DNA of 64,000 nt, taken from positions 124,001 to 188,000 of the forward strand of contig CAWCOF010000004.1 in NCBI GenBank assembly GCA_963797005.1. The letters are read 5' to 3'. The stretch's first letter is position 1. Each line of letters begins with the position of its first letter. Under the pieces are notes generated by a model that was given only the letters and a program-made list of their open reading frames with translations, did not search any database and was not told the DNA's origin. The DNA is from AWTP1-13 sp963797005. GTDB taxonomy: Bacteria > Pseudomonadota > Alphaproteobacteria > Rhizobiales > Hyphomicrobiaceae. Positions 9,058-17,510 of this stretch are shown piece after piece. The position numbers and the translations under genes were made by a program.

Positions 9058-9666
9058 CTAGCTTGGCCGGTCGCGGCCCAGGAAGAGGCCGAGCATCGCC
9101 GCGACGCCCGTCTGCCACGGCACGAACAGGATGGCCGGGTGGTCCGCGCTCATCGACCAGGGCAGCAGCAGTCCGAGGAGGGCGCCCGCGGCGGCAACGC
9201 TTGCCGCCACCGCTCGCCCCCGCAGGGCAAGGCTGAAAAGGGCGGCACCGGCCCACGTGAGCAGGGCCCCAACCATGCCACCGATGAAGCCGCCCAGGTA
9301 GTAGCGTGGCGTATCGGGCAAAGCGGATATCTTCAGCGCGTAGTCGGTGATTTGCATCGTGAGATTGACGGCGACCTCCCAGGCGGCCCAGGTCGTCGCG
9401 ACGACCACCGCGACGGCCAGCCAACTGTTCGCCGCAAAGCGCCACACCCCGAACGCGACGACGAGGCCGAACCAGATGCCGGCCGCCACCATGAAAAGGC
9501 CCAGGCTCGATGGCATTCCGTCGATGGCGAATCCTGGCACGAAGGTGCTCAGGGTGCCTGAGACGGCGCCGAGCAAGGCAAGCAGCGGGGCTGGAAGCTG
9601 AATGAAGCGAACAGAGGGCAGTCGATTGCCGATAGCATCCGAAAGGGAAGGCGGGTTGCCGGTCAT
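9058..9666 (-). CDS. Multi-spanning membrane protein of unknown function (paralogue of 11805-12431)
   Basis: The start is taken at the ATG 9666 (MTGNPPSLSDAIGNRLPSV), giving 202 residues. An upstream extension to 9855 would be arginine- and proline-rich and overlap the start of the CAP-domain gene. There are about five to six hydrophobic helices, with loops too short for a separate domain. It shares layout and short motifs with the membrane protein at 11805-12431: LLxxxGxxSGxLS near the start, GGxxGGxxGAxLTxxGAAxF in the middle, and ILFVPWQTGVAAMLGLFLG near the end. No known family is recognised. Confidence 0.6.
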   Translation of the reverse strand: MTGNPPSLSDAIGNRLPSVRFIQLPAPLLALLGAVSGTLSTFVPGFAIDGMPSSLGLFMVAAGIWFGLVVAFGVWRFAANSWLAVAVVVATTWAAWEVAVNLTMQITDYALKISALPDTPRYYLGGFIGGMVGALLTWAGAALFSLALRGRAVAASVAAAGALLGLLLPWSMSADHPAILFVPWQTGVAAMLGLFLGRDRPS

Positions 9667-9821
9667 GAGGGCCGTCTCGCGCAGCGTCGATGGCCAATGG
9701 GATAGCGCCCGATTGGGGCGTTCCCTGGCCGGCTGGCCGGTGCGACGCCTCATCGGCCGGCATCCGGCGGCAAAAGCCGGCATCGTGACGGCCGGCAAGC
9801 GCCCCGGCTGAGGCCCATCCC

Positions 9822-10487
9822 ATGATGCCGGACCTGCCCCAGACGGAGACGGCAATCGTCGAGATGACGAACGCCTTCCGCAAGGAGAACAGCCTCGGCA
9901 ACCTGAAGCCCAATGCCGCGCTCAGCGCCGCAGCCCACGCCTTTGCCGCCTATCTGGCCAAGACCGGCAAGTTCGCACACGAGGCCGACGGCCGCGGGCC
10001 GGAGCGGCGCGCCGAAGGGCAGGGCTACCGCTACTGCCTGGTGGCGGAGAACCTCGCCATGAACCTCGACAGCCGCGGCTTCGAGAGCCGGCAGCTGGCG
10101 CGCGAGGCCCTGGATGGGTGGAAGGCCTCGCCCGGGCATCGCGCCAACATGCTGCAGGCGGGTATCACGGAGATCGGCGTGGGGGTGGTGCGGGCGCCCG
10201 ACAAGAACCCCAAGTTCATCTCGGTGCAGCTGCTCGCCCGGCCAGAGTCCTTGAGGATCAAGTTCAGCGTGGTCAATCGAACGGGGGCTGCGGTGCGCTA
10301 TCGGCTGGGCGAGGGGTCGCATACGCTTCCAGCCCATACCATCGTCACGCACACGCTCTGCGACCGGCGGCCATTGACGTTCGAGCAGGCCGGTACGCAC
10401 GCCCGCTTCGAGCTACACGACGGAGACCGCTTCACGACGCGGGCGGGCGCCGCGGGATCGATCGAGGTGGAGCGGGAGGGCAAATAG
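9822..10487 (+). CDS. CAP-domain (SCP/PR-1-like) protein
   Basis: The N-terminal 140 residues carry the CAP fold seen in bacterial YkwD-like proteins: ALSAAAHAFAAYLAKTGKFAHE, then ENLAMN, and the signature GWKASPGHRANMLQAGITEIGVGVV. The cavity His and Glu residues are present. The C-terminal 80 residues look like a small beta-rich domain with no clear match. No signal peptide is evident at this start, so the protein is either cytoplasmic or begins further upstream. Bacterial CAP proteins are usually extracytoplasmic and of unclear activity. It lies between two related membrane proteins and upstream of the MFS gene. Confidence 0.8.
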   Translation: MMPDLPQTETAIVEMTNAFRKENSLGNLKPNAALSAAAHAFAAYLAKTGKFAHEADGRGPERRAEGQGYRYCLVAENLAMNLDSRGFESRQLAREALDGWKASPGHRANMLQAGITEIGVGVVRAPDKNPKFISVQLLARPESLRIKFSVVNRTGAAVRYRLGEGSHTLPAHTIVTHTLCDRRPLTFEQAGTHARFELHDGDRFTTRAGAAGSIEVEREGK

Positions 10488-10583
10488 CCCAAGCGTTCCC
10501 CTTATCTGATTGGGTATGGCTACCGGCGCTGAAGACGTATGCGTTTGCCGGCGATTGACGTCGCGCCCGGAGCGCCCCCATAG

Positions 10584-10658
10584 CTAGTGTGATTCAGATC
10601 GCGAAATTCGTACCGAGTTCGCGGCATGGGGAGACGAATTTCGCGATCAGGACACCAG
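10584..10658. repeat. Hairpin repeat family A, copy 1 (abuts the MFS start codon)
   Basis: A long imperfect palindrome. The left arm is AGTGTGAT (10586-10593), TCA, then GATCGCGAAATTCGT (10597-10611); the right arm is ACGAATTTCGCGATC (10634-10648) followed by AGGACACC. The inner 15-base stem is perfect. The right arm ends only a few bases before the ATG at 10662 and holds the likely Shine-Dalgarno bases. Two more copies lie at 17421-17495 and 17511-17585. Confidence 0.8.
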
Positions 10659-10661
10659 GCC

Positions 10662-11864
10662 ATGACCATCGCCGCCACTGTCTCGCGTCGCCCGCTCTTG
10701 CCGCTCCTCCTTGCGCTGAGCGGGGCGCATCTCCTCAACGACCTGATCGCGTCGATGATCCCGGCCATGTACCCGCTTCTCAAGGCGGCGTACCGGCTGG
10801 ACTTCACGCAGATCGGGCTGATCACGCTGGCCTTCCACGCGACGGCGTCGCTGCTGCAGCCCGTCCTGGGCCACGTGACCGACCGCAAGCCGTGGGCCTA
10901 CGCGATGGTCGCGGGCATGGGCTCGACCCTGATGGGGATCGTCGGGCTCGCTTCGGCCAGCAACTACGCGATGGTGCTCGTCTCGGTGGCGCTGGTGGGG
11001 CTCGGCTCGGCCGTTTTCCATCCGGAGGCCACGCGCATGGCGCGTCATGCGGCGGCCGGCCAGCAGGGCTTTGCCCAGGGCATATTCCAGATCGGCGGAC
11101 ATGCCGGATACGCGACGGGGCCGCTGCTTGCCGCCATGATCGTCGTCCCGCGCGGGCAGGCCAGCCTCGCCTGGATGTCCGTGGTCGCCCTCCTGGCGAT
11201 GGCGCTGATGGTGTGGACGGGCGCGCGCTATTCTCAGATGCGCAGCGCCCAGATCGCCGAGACGAAAACGCAGGCTGCCGGTGGCGGCGTGGCGGCACCC
11301 GCTCTCGCGGGCAGGCCCGTGCTGATCGCGATGGCCGTCCTCGTCGTGCTGCTGCTGTCGAAGGGGGCCTACACCGCAGCGTTCACGTCCTACTACACCT
11401 TCTATCTCATCGAGCGGTTCGGTGTGTCGGTGCAGCTTTCGCAGGTGATGCTGTTCCTCTACCTCGTCGTCGGGGCGTTCGGCGTCATTGCCGGCGGCAT
11501 GGTCGGCGACCGCATCGGCCGCCGCCGCGTCATCTGGATCTCGATCCTCGGGTCGCTTCCGTTCGCGCTTCTGCTGCCCTACGTGGACCTGTTCTGGACC
11601 GGCGTGCTGAGCGTTCTGATCGGCTTTGTCATGGCGAGCGCGTTCTCGTCGATCCTGATCTATGCGATCGACCTGGTGCCGCATCGCGTGGGTCTCGTGG
11701 GCGGACTGTTCTACGGCTTGGCGTTCGGGCTCGGTGGTATTACGGCCGCCGCTCTCGGGCTCCTCGCCGACCAGATCGGCATCATCGCGGTGTTCAAGCT
11801 CTGCTCATGGCTGCCGGCGCTGGGCCTGCTCACGTTCCTGTTGCCCAAGTGGTCCGGCCGGTGA
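10662..11864 (+). CDS. MFS transporter, fosmidomycin-resistance (Fsr)-like
   Basis: This 400-residue protein has about 12 hydrophobic helices. Motifs match the Fsr branch of the major facilitator superfamily: LSGAHLLNDLIASMIPAMYP in helix 1, GHVTDRKPW as the MFS loop 2-3 motif, and GLGSAVFHPEATRMAR with QIGGHAGYATGPLLAA further on. Fsr-type pumps export fosmidomycin and other small molecules by proton antiport; the substrate here is unknown. The start at 10662 gives MTIAATVSRRPLLPLLLALSG rather than the longer form at 10626, whose extra residues lie in a hairpin repeat. That hairpin could mask the ribosome-binding site. The 3' end overlaps the convergent membrane-protein gene by 60 bases. Confidence 0.88.
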   Translation: MTIAATVSRRPLLPLLLALSGAHLLNDLIASMIPAMYPLLKAAYRLDFTQIGLITLAFHATASLLQPVLGHVTDRKPWAYAMVAGMGSTLMGIVGLASASNYAMVLVSVALVGLGSAVFHPEATRMARHAAAGQQGFAQGIFQIGGHAGYATGPLLAAMIVVPRGQASLAWMSVVALLAMALMVWTGARYSQMRSAQIAETKTQAAGGGVAAPALAGRPVLIAMAVLVVLLLSKGAYTAAFTSYYTFYLIERFGVSVQLSQVMLFLYLVVGAFGVIAGGMVGDRIGRRRVIWISILGSLPFALLLPYVDLFWTGVLSVLIGFVMASAFSSILIYAIDLVPHRVGLVGGLFYGLAFGLGGITAAALGLLADQIGIIAVFKLCSWLPALGLLTFLLPKWSGR

Positions 11865-12431
11865 AGCAAGCCCCAGGCCGATGGAGAAGGCGACGGCCGG
11901 CTGCCAGACGATGAACAAAACCCGTGCATCGATGATGTTGCGGTCACCCAGGTAGAAGAGGAGGCCGGCGGCGGCTCCGACCGCGCAGGTCACGGCAAAG
12001 CGACGGGGCCGGCGCAACCCCACCGCAAACTGCGCAGCGCCAAGCTGCGTCAGGCCCGCGCCCACCGCGCCGCCCACCAGCCCGGCCAGCAACGGGCCAA
12101 CGTGACCGGCGTCGCCGCCGCCCACCTGATGCAGCCGGATGGCTGTGAAGATGGCAGCGCTCCAGGCATACATGGTGCTGACCAGCAGGACCGGCGCGGC
12201 CAGAACCCGCCGCTGCCGTATGGCGATGTCGCCGGCAACGACGGCGCCAAACAGGAGTCCGATCGGCAGCATCTCGGCGCTCAGGAAAAACAGTTTGGCC
12301 AGCGGATCGAGCAGCTCGATCCGGAGCGTGAAGCCGACCGCCGCCGATAAGAGGCCGGACACCAGCCCGAGCGCGGCCAGCGATAGGCTCGGTCGCTCGC
12401 GCCAGATCGTCTTTGCCGACACTGCGGACAT
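11805..12431 (-). CDS. Multi-spanning membrane protein of unknown function (paralogue of 9058-9666)
   Basis: This 208-residue protein has about six hydrophobic helices and a polar tail. It aligns by eye with the membrane protein at 9058-9666. Shared features are LGLVSGLLSAAVG near residue 20, AGLVGGAVGAGLTQLGAAQF near 130, and VLFIVWQPAVAFSIGLGLA near 180. Its last 20 codons overlap the end of the convergent MFS gene, so the C-terminal tail is uncertain. It sits 31 bases upstream of recO on the same strand and may be co-transcribed with it. No family is recognised. Confidence 0.6.
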   Translation of the reverse strand: MSAVSAKTIWRERPSLSLAALGLVSGLLSAAVGFTLRIELLDPLAKLFFLSAEMLPIGLLFGAVVAGDIAIRQRRVLAAPVLLVSTMYAWSAAIFTAIRLHQVGGGDAGHVGPLLAGLVGGAVGAGLTQLGAAQFAVGLRRPRRFAVTCAVGAAAGLLFYLGDRNIIDARVLFIVWQPAVAFSIGLGLASPAGPLGQQEREQAQRRQP

Positions 12432-12462
12432 GGGATGGGACTTGCCTCGTGTGATGAGAAGC

Positions 12463-13188
12463 TCAGGCCGGCCGGCGAAGATACGACAACAGGCGGCTCC
12501 TGGCTTCGGGCAGCGCCATCTCGCGCGGGGCGAGCACGCGGGCTTCGAGGAAGTGCCCGGTCAGGGCGAATCCGGCTGTCAGGTCCTGCTCGGTCACGGC
12601 GCCCGTCGCCTTCGCGCGCAGGAAGGCAGGCAAGGCCAGCAGCCGGTCCTTGTAGGGTTCGCCGGCCTCCGCCGACACCGCCCGCCCCGACTTTGGCGAG
12701 ACATAGACGAGGTCCGCCGTCTTGCCGGTGGCGGCGCAGGAGGAAAGATCGAGGCCGTAGCCCAGCTCGTCGAGCAGCGCCAGCTCCCAGCGCACCACGA
12801 GCGCGGGCCACACGGCGGCATCGTCGAGATAACCCAGGACGAACAGCGTCACCTCGAACAGGTTGGGGTGCGGATCGCGCTCGGGCAGGAGCCGCGCCAG
12901 CGCCGCCATCGAGGTCATGGCGGCAAGCGCCGCCTTGTCCTCCATCACCTCGCCGGCGTAGCTCTTGCGCAGCTCCAGCGTGAAGTGGCCGAGATGATCG
13001 GCAAGGCGCGCCTTCCAGGCGGCATCGACGTGGTTGCCGATCTGCAGGATGGGCCGCAGCTTGCGCGAGCGTCCGCCGTGCACGAGGCCGAGGTGTCGCC
13101 CATGCTGTCTGGTGAACAGCTCGAGCACGGCGCCGGCTTCGCCGTGCTGGCGCACGCTCAGGACCACGCCTTCATCGGACCAGTGCAT
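12463..13188 (-). CDS. recO: DNA repair protein RecO
   Basis: RecO works with RecF and RecR to load RecA onto SSB-coated DNA. The 241-residue protein has the N-terminal OB-fold segment MHWSDEGVVLSVRQHGEAGAV. The helical C-terminal region includes LALLDELGYGLDLSSCAATG and LTAGFALTGHFLEARVLAP, both typical of alphaproteobacterial RecO. Only one Cys remains of the zinc-finger cysteines found in some RecO proteins. Length and position downstream of era, on the same strand, match other Rhizobiales. Confidence 0.93.
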   Translation of the reverse strand: MHWSDEGVVLSVRQHGEAGAVLELFTRQHGRHLGLVHGGRSRKLRPILQIGNHVDAAWKARLADHLGHFTLELRKSYAGEVMEDKAALAAMTSMAALARLLPERDPHPNLFEVTLFVLGYLDDAAVWPALVVRWELALLDELGYGLDLSSCAATGKTADLVYVSPKSGRAVSAEAGEPYKDRLLALPAFLRAKATGAVTEQDLTAGFALTGHFLEARVLAPREMALPEARSRLLSYLRRPA

Positions 13189-13261
13189 GCGCGAGGTTTA
13201 GACTGGCCGCTGGCATCCGGGAAGCGGCTTGGCAAACCGGACGTGCGGCTGCCCCTGTTTG

Positions 13262-14341
13262 CTATGTGATGACCTTCTCGACGGGGCGGCGCAGCGACTT
13301 GGGCAGGTCGGGACCGGTGCCGAATTGCATGACGAGATCCGGCACCCGATCGCCGATGCCGAGAAACGAGGCAAGCTGACGGCGCAGCGGCGGCACCTCG
13401 ATCGGCTGATTGATGAAGGCGTGCTTCAAGCCGAGTGCGGTGGCCTGCAGGGCGAAGCGCTGGCAGGCGCGTCCGGCCTCGACCCAATGGGCCTTGTCGC
13501 TGCGCTCGGAGACGAACACCGCGACGCCCGCCGAGCTTTCGATGTGCAGCCGGTACTTTTCGTTCTCACCGCGCTCGGTGAACACCAGCGGCAGCAGTAG
13601 GCGCGCGAGCCAAGTCGGCAATTCGGGATTGCCGGAGGCGCGGGCGGAAAGCCCGTCCATGGTCGCAACCGCTTGCGCCTCGTTGAAGCGCAGCCAGCTT
13701 TTCAGCTCGTCGAGGAAGGCCTTGTCGCGCATCTGCGCCGTGTTGGCCTGGACCACGTAGTCGGTGATGTTGGCGATGCGGGCGCGATCGGTGAGGAGGA
13801 TGACCGACGCGCCGGCTCCCGTGCCGGCCTGCTCGAGGAGGCGCAAGGCCTCGTTGGTCGCGGGCTTGCCGTTGTAGGGCGCGCGCGTGCTCTGGCGGCG
13901 CGGGATGGCGGCGAACAGCGCGGAGGACACCGGCGGCGCCTGCTCGAGCAAGACCGCGACCGTGTCGGCCGCGACGGCCGGGGTCGCCTTCAGCCCAGCC
14001 GCGGCGGCGGCATGGACGAGGTTCTCCACGGCACATCCAAGGCTTGCGAACACATGGTGGTCGTCGGGATCGACGGCGGGACACCTGCGGGCAAAATCCG
14101 GAGCGATCGTGATCCGGTTTCCGCCGATCGTGAACTTCCACGGCTGAGTGTTGTGGCTGTTGGCGGCCAGCGTGGCATAGCGCACCAGCTCATGCCGCCC
14201 GCCGTCGGGCCGGAACGGCGCCCAGGTGGCGGTGACGGCGTCCTGATACGACATGGTGTTTCCTGCGCGTGCCGGTGCCGGAGGCAAGCCTGGCAGGACG
14301 AGGCCCGCGCTGCCAGCGAGAAATCCGCGTCTGCTGAGCAT
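13262..14341 (-). CDS. Tat-exported nitroreductase-like protein
   Basis: The 359-residue product begins MLSRRGFLAGSAGLVLPGLP, a twin-arginine signal (SRRGFL) with hydrophobic stretch, so export in folded form is likely. The rest resembles nitroreductase-fold proteins of the Acg/DUF family: RYATLAANSHNTQPWKF near residue 55, RRQSTRAPYNGKP near 165 and HWVEAGRACQRFALQATALG near 290. FMN binding is expected from the fold, but substrates are unknown. The ATG at 14341 is chosen because it places the Tat motif correctly; the frame upstream of it belongs to repeat and IS110-remnant sequence. It lies between recO and the transposase fragment. Confidence 0.82.
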   Translation of the reverse strand: MLSRRGFLAGSAGLVLPGLPPAPARAGNTMSYQDAVTATWAPFRPDGGRHELVRYATLAANSHNTQPWKFTIGGNRITIAPDFARRCPAVDPDDHHVFASLGCAVENLVHAAAAAGLKATPAVAADTVAVLLEQAPPVSSALFAAIPRRQSTRAPYNGKPATNEALRLLEQAGTGAGASVILLTDRARIANITDYVVQANTAQMRDKAFLDELKSWLRFNEAQAVATMDGLSARASGNPELPTWLARLLLPLVFTERGENEKYRLHIESSAGVAVFVSERSDKAHWVEAGRACQRFALQATALGLKHAFINQPIEVPPLRRQLASFLGIGDRVPDLVMQFGTGPDLPKSLRRPVEKVIT

Positions 14342-14369
14342 TCCACCTCCGGATCGAGCGCATCTGTCA

Positions 14370-14424
14370 TCCCGGAATTTCGCCCCGGCTCGGAGGCCGG
14401 GGCAAGCTGCGAAATATCCGGGAC
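14370..14424. repeat. Intergenic palindrome (TCCCGGAATTTCG type)
   Basis: TCCCGGAATTTCG at about 14370-14382 pairs with CGAAATATCCGGGA at about 14410-14423, with an internal GCCCCGGC/GGCCGGGGC stem. It lies just beyond the IS110 fragment. A related sequence with GGGTCCCGG and CCGGGATGAC occurs on the other side of that fragment, near 14935-14990. Confidence 0.6.
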
Positions 14425-14454
14425 CGTATCCGCGCAGCCGCTGCTTGCCGGCCG

Positions 14455-14902
14455 GGAGTGATCCTTCGGCGTGAGCCCCAGCCAGGCGGCAAAGTCTCTG
14501 CGCGATCGGAACGCGCGGGGATCGGGCACCTTCATCACCAGCAAGGCGGCGCCGATCGGGCCGACGCCGGGGACCTCCAGCGAGCGCCGGCTCGTCGCGT
14601 CGCGCCGCTGCCAGGCACCCAGCCGCGCTGCGATGCGGCAAAGCCGCAGCTCGAGCCGGCATAGTCCGCGCCCAGTGTGCCGAACATCTCCTTGGCCAGC
14701 TCCGGCAGCTGCGCGTCGGCTGCGATGCGCACCAGCAGCGGCCCGATCTTGTCGAGCCCCTTGGCCGCCACCAGTCCGAACTCGGCGGCGTAGCCACGGA
14801 TCGTATTGCTCAGCTGCGTGCGGCGCGCGACAGCTGCTCGCGCACGCCCACCAGCATCAGGGCGGCCTGCTGCTCGGCGCTCTTCACCGGCACAAAGCGC
14901 AT
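14455..14902 (-). pseudogene. IS110-family transposase fragment (decayed)
   Basis: The pieces match the C-terminal half of IS110-type transposases: MRFVPVKSAEQQAALMLVGV from 14902, TQLSNTIRGYAAEFGLVAAK, then VPGVGPIGAALLVMKVPDPR-like text, and FRSRRDFAAWLGLTPKDHS ending near 14455. At least two frame changes separate the blocks (near 14830 and 14540). The N-terminal DEDD half and the last part of the catalytic Ser domain are missing. Intergenic palindromes flank it. It is a different subtype from the intact IS110 at 46210-47846 and marks an old insertion between recO and era. Confidence 0.82.
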
Positions 14903-15007
14903 GCGGGGGCATGGCCAGGGCCAAGCAGCGAGGGTGCCCCGGATTCCTGGGTCCCGGCTCTACGCGCTGGCGCGCTCCGGCCGGGATGACAACGCTCATT
15001 CCTTCGC

Positions 15008-15916
15008 TCATTCCTTCGGAAAGGCGAGGCCAAGCTCGCGATAGCGCTCGGGGTCGTTCTCCCAACCCTCGCGCACCTTGACGTGCAGGAAAAGGTGCAC
15101 GGGCTTTTCCAGGATCCCGGCCAGCTCCTTCCGCGCCTGCATGGAGAGCTGCTTGATCATGGCGCCGCCATGGCCGAGCACGATGCTCTTCTGGCTGTCG
15201 CGCTGGACATAGATCGTCTGCTCGATGCGGACCGCCCCCTTTTTCTCCGTCCAGTCCGTGGTCTCGACCGTGGCCTGATAGGGCAGCTCGTCGTGCAGGC
15301 GGTCGTAGAGCTTCTCGCGGGTGATCTCGGCGGCAAGCAGCCGCAACGGCGTATCGGAGATATCCTCCTCGGGGTAGTGCCAGGGGCCGGGCGCCACGGC
15401 GCCTGCCAGATGCGACTTCAGAGCGCCGACGCCGTCCCCGGTGAGAGCCGAGATCATGAACGTGTGCTTGAAGGGGACGAGCGCGTTGAGCTGGTGCGCG
15501 AGCGCGAGCAGGTGCTCCTTTTTCACGCGATCGATCTTGTTGAGCGCCAGCACCAGCGATGCTTTGGACCTGTCGAGCTTGCCGAGGATGCGCTCGGCAT
15601 CCTCCTCGAGCCCCTTCGCCGCGTCGATCAGAACGACGACGATGTCGGCGTCGCCCGCCCCGCCCCAGGCAGCCTCCACCATGGCCCGGTCGAGGCGGCG
15701 CCGCGGCGCGAAGATGCCGGGCGTGTCGATGAACACGAGCTGGCTCTTGCCCTCGATGGCGATGCCGCGGATCGGCATGCGCGTCGTCTGCACCTTGCGG
15801 CTGACGATCGACACCTTGGCGCCGACCAGCTGATTGACGAGGGTGGACTTGCCGGCATTCGGTGCGCCGATCACGGCGATGAAGCCGCAACGGCTCTCGG
15901 GGCCCGCGTCAGTCAT
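15008..15916 (-). CDS. era: GTPase Era
   Basis: Era is an essential GTPase that binds the 3' end of 16S rRNA and assists maturation of the 30S subunit. The 302-residue protein has G1 GAPNAGKST, the switch I TTR segment, G3 DTPG and G4 NKID. The C-terminal KH domain carries GHGGAMIKQLSMQARKEL, the conserved KH loop. The start overlaps the end of rnc by 8 bases, so the two are translationally linked. It is the fourth gene of the acpS-lepB-rnc-era run. Confidence 0.96.
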   Translation of the reverse strand: MTDAGPESRCGFIAVIGAPNAGKSTLVNQLVGAKVSIVSRKVQTTRMPIRGIAIEGKSQLVFIDTPGIFAPRRRLDRAMVEAAWGGAGDADIVVVLIDAAKGLEEDAERILGKLDRSKASLVLALNKIDRVKKEHLLALAHQLNALVPFKHTFMISALTGDGVGALKSHLAGAVAPGPWHYPEEDISDTPLRLLAAEITREKLYDRLHDELPYQATVETTDWTEKKGAVRIEQTIYVQRDSQKSIVLGHGGAMIKQLSMQARKELAGILEKPVHLFLHVKVREGWENDPERYRELGLAFPKE

Positions 15917-16607
15917 GCGGCCACACGCCTTCGCGTCTCAGCAGCGCCGTGGCGGCCGCCTGCTCGGCCGTCCGCTTGCTGGCACCCTGCCCCCGCGCCG
16001 GCTTCCTGCCCTTGATGCGCACCTCGGTCGTGAAGGAGGGCGCGTGATCCGGCCCCGAGCGCGCAACCTCGGTGTAGTGCGGCAGGTCGAGGCCTTGCCC
16101 CTGGGCCCATTCCTGCAGTGCCGATTTGGCATCGGGCCCTTTTGCGTCCGACACCTCGAGCTTGGAGCCCCAGTGGGCGCGCACGATGTCGCGCGCCTTT
16201 TCGTAGCCGGCCTCGAGGAAGATCGCGCCCAGCAGCGCCTCGCAGGCATCGGCGAGGATGGTGGTCTTGTCGCGCCCGCCGCTGCCGTCCTCCGACTCGC
16301 TCAAGACCAGATGGGGCCCGAGATCCAGCGTGCGCGCGATCTCGGCACAGGTGGAGCCCTTGACGAGGCCGTTGAAGAGCCGGGCAAGCTCGCCCTCGGT
16401 TGCCGATGGGTAGATCTCGTTGAGCAGCTCGGCGACCGCGAGGCCCAGGACCCGATCGCCGAGGAACTCCAGGCGCTCGTTGTCGCGGCGCTTGGCGGTC
16501 GCCTGCCGCACGCTGGCATGCGTCAGCGCCCTCTTGAGCAGGCTGCGGTCCTTGAAATGATGGCCGACGCGCGCCTCGAGCCCCTTCTGCTTGCGGGCAG
16601 CAGCCAC
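15909..16607 (-). CDS. rnc: Ribonuclease III
   Basis: RNase III cleaves double-stranded RNA, notably the rRNA precursor. The 232-residue protein has the signature NERLEFLGDRVLGL near residue 43 and the second metal-binding segment ADACEALLGAIFLEAG near 120. The C-terminal double-stranded RNA-binding domain (DAKSALQEWAQ, then ASKRTAEQAAATALL) is complete. It starts 7 bases after lepB and overlaps era, in the order lepB-rnc-era usual for alphaproteobacteria. Confidence 0.96.
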   Translation of the reverse strand: MAAARKQKGLEARVGHHFKDRSLLKRALTHASVRQATAKRRDNERLEFLGDRVLGLAVAELLNEIYPSATEGELARLFNGLVKGSTCAEIARTLDLGPHLVLSESEDGSGGRDKTTILADACEALLGAIFLEAGYEKARDIVRAHWGSKLEVSDAKGPDAKSALQEWAQGQGLDLPHYTEVARSGPDHAPSFTTEVRIKGRKPARGQGASKRTAEQAAATALLRREGVWPHD

Positions 16608-16613
16608 GGCGCG

Positions 16614-17381
16614 TCAACGGACGAGATGGAAGATCCTGCCCCAGCGGATGTCGAGGGGCCAGGTCCAGGGACTAGTCAGTCGGAAGGCGTTCGGGTCGTC
16701 GACGGCGGCGGAGAAGAAGATGATCTCGGCGCGCCCGACGAAGTTGTCATAGGGCACGTAGCCCACGCCGTAGCGCGGCGACTGCTCGCGGCTGTCGGTC
16801 GAGTTGTCGCGGTTGTCGCCCATCATGAAGTAGTGCCCGGGCGGCACCTTGTAGGTGATGGTGTTGTCGAACTGCCCGTTGGGTATGGAGTCGAGCACGT
16901 AATACTTGACGCCGTTGGGCAGTGTCTCCTCGTAGCGCGGGATCGGCCGGCTCTCCTCCGGCGCGTAGAAATCGCCCTTGCGCACCTTGGGAACAGCCTG
17001 GCCGTTGATGTAGAGGACGCCGCCGCGCACGGCGATCTCGTCGCCGGGCAGGCCGATGACCCTCTTGATGAAGTCGGTCGAATTGTCGCGCGGCAGCTTG
17101 AAGACGGCGACGTCGCCGCGCTTGGGCTTGCCGCCAAAGATGCGGCCCCTGAACGGGACGATGCCCCAGGGGAACGAGTAGCGGCTGTAGCCGTAGGACA
17201 GCTTCGACACGAACAGATAGTCGCCGACGAGCAGGGTCTGCTTCATCGAGCCCGAGGGAATGTTGAAGGGCTGATAGAAGAAGATGCGAACGATCATCGC
17301 CAGGATGAGGGCATGGACGACGATCTTGACCGTCTCGCGCCAGCCGCTCTCCGTCGCCCTGTTGGCCTTTTGCAAGCTCAT
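16614..17381 (-). CDS. lepB: Signal peptidase I
   Basis: LepB removes signal peptides from exported proteins at the outer face of the inner membrane. The 255-residue protein has one N-terminal transmembrane helix (residues about 18-37). The catalytic Ser45 lies in PSGSMKQTLLVGDYLFVSK and the general-base Lys106 in DFIKRVIGLPGD. The conserved GDNRDNSTDSR box follows. Two tandem copies of hairpin repeat family A occupy the gap to acpS, so lepB may have its own promoter or be set off from the upstream genes. Confidence 0.95.
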   Translation of the reverse strand: MSLQKANRATESGWRETVKIVVHALILAMIVRIFFYQPFNIPSGSMKQTLLVGDYLFVSKLSYGYSRYSFPWGIVPFRGRIFGGKPKRGDVAVFKLPRDNSTDFIKRVIGLPGDEIAVRGGVLYINGQAVPKVRKGDFYAPEESRPIPRYEETLPNGVKYYVLDSIPNGQFDNTITYKVPPGHYFMMGDNRDNSTDSREQSPRYGVGYVPYDNFVGRAEIIFFSAAVDDPNAFRLTSPWTWPLDIRWGRIFHLVR

Positions 17382-17420
17382 GCTCTCTGGTTTCGCCGCG
17401 TGATCCGCCCGAAGTTCGAA

Positions 17421-17495
17421 CTAGTGTCCTGATCGCGAAATTCGTCGCAACTTGCGGCTTGCTCGGAACGAATTTCGCGATCTGAAGGACACTAG
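17421..17495. repeat. Hairpin repeat family A, copy 2
   Basis: Arms AGTGTCCT (17423-17430) plus GATCGCGAAATTCGT (17431-17445) pair with ACGAATTTCGCGATC (17468-17482), TGA, AGGACACT (17486-17493). It is the same element as copy 1 but in opposite orientation, judged by the side carrying the three unpaired bases. It lies about 40 bases upstream of lepB. Confidence 0.85.
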
Positions 17496-17510
17496 CAAAT
17501 AATTGTTCCT

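Noticed and set aside
12281..12811. Open frame overlapping recO and the membrane protein upstream of it
   Set aside because: Frame-shadow of two better-supported genes on the same strand.
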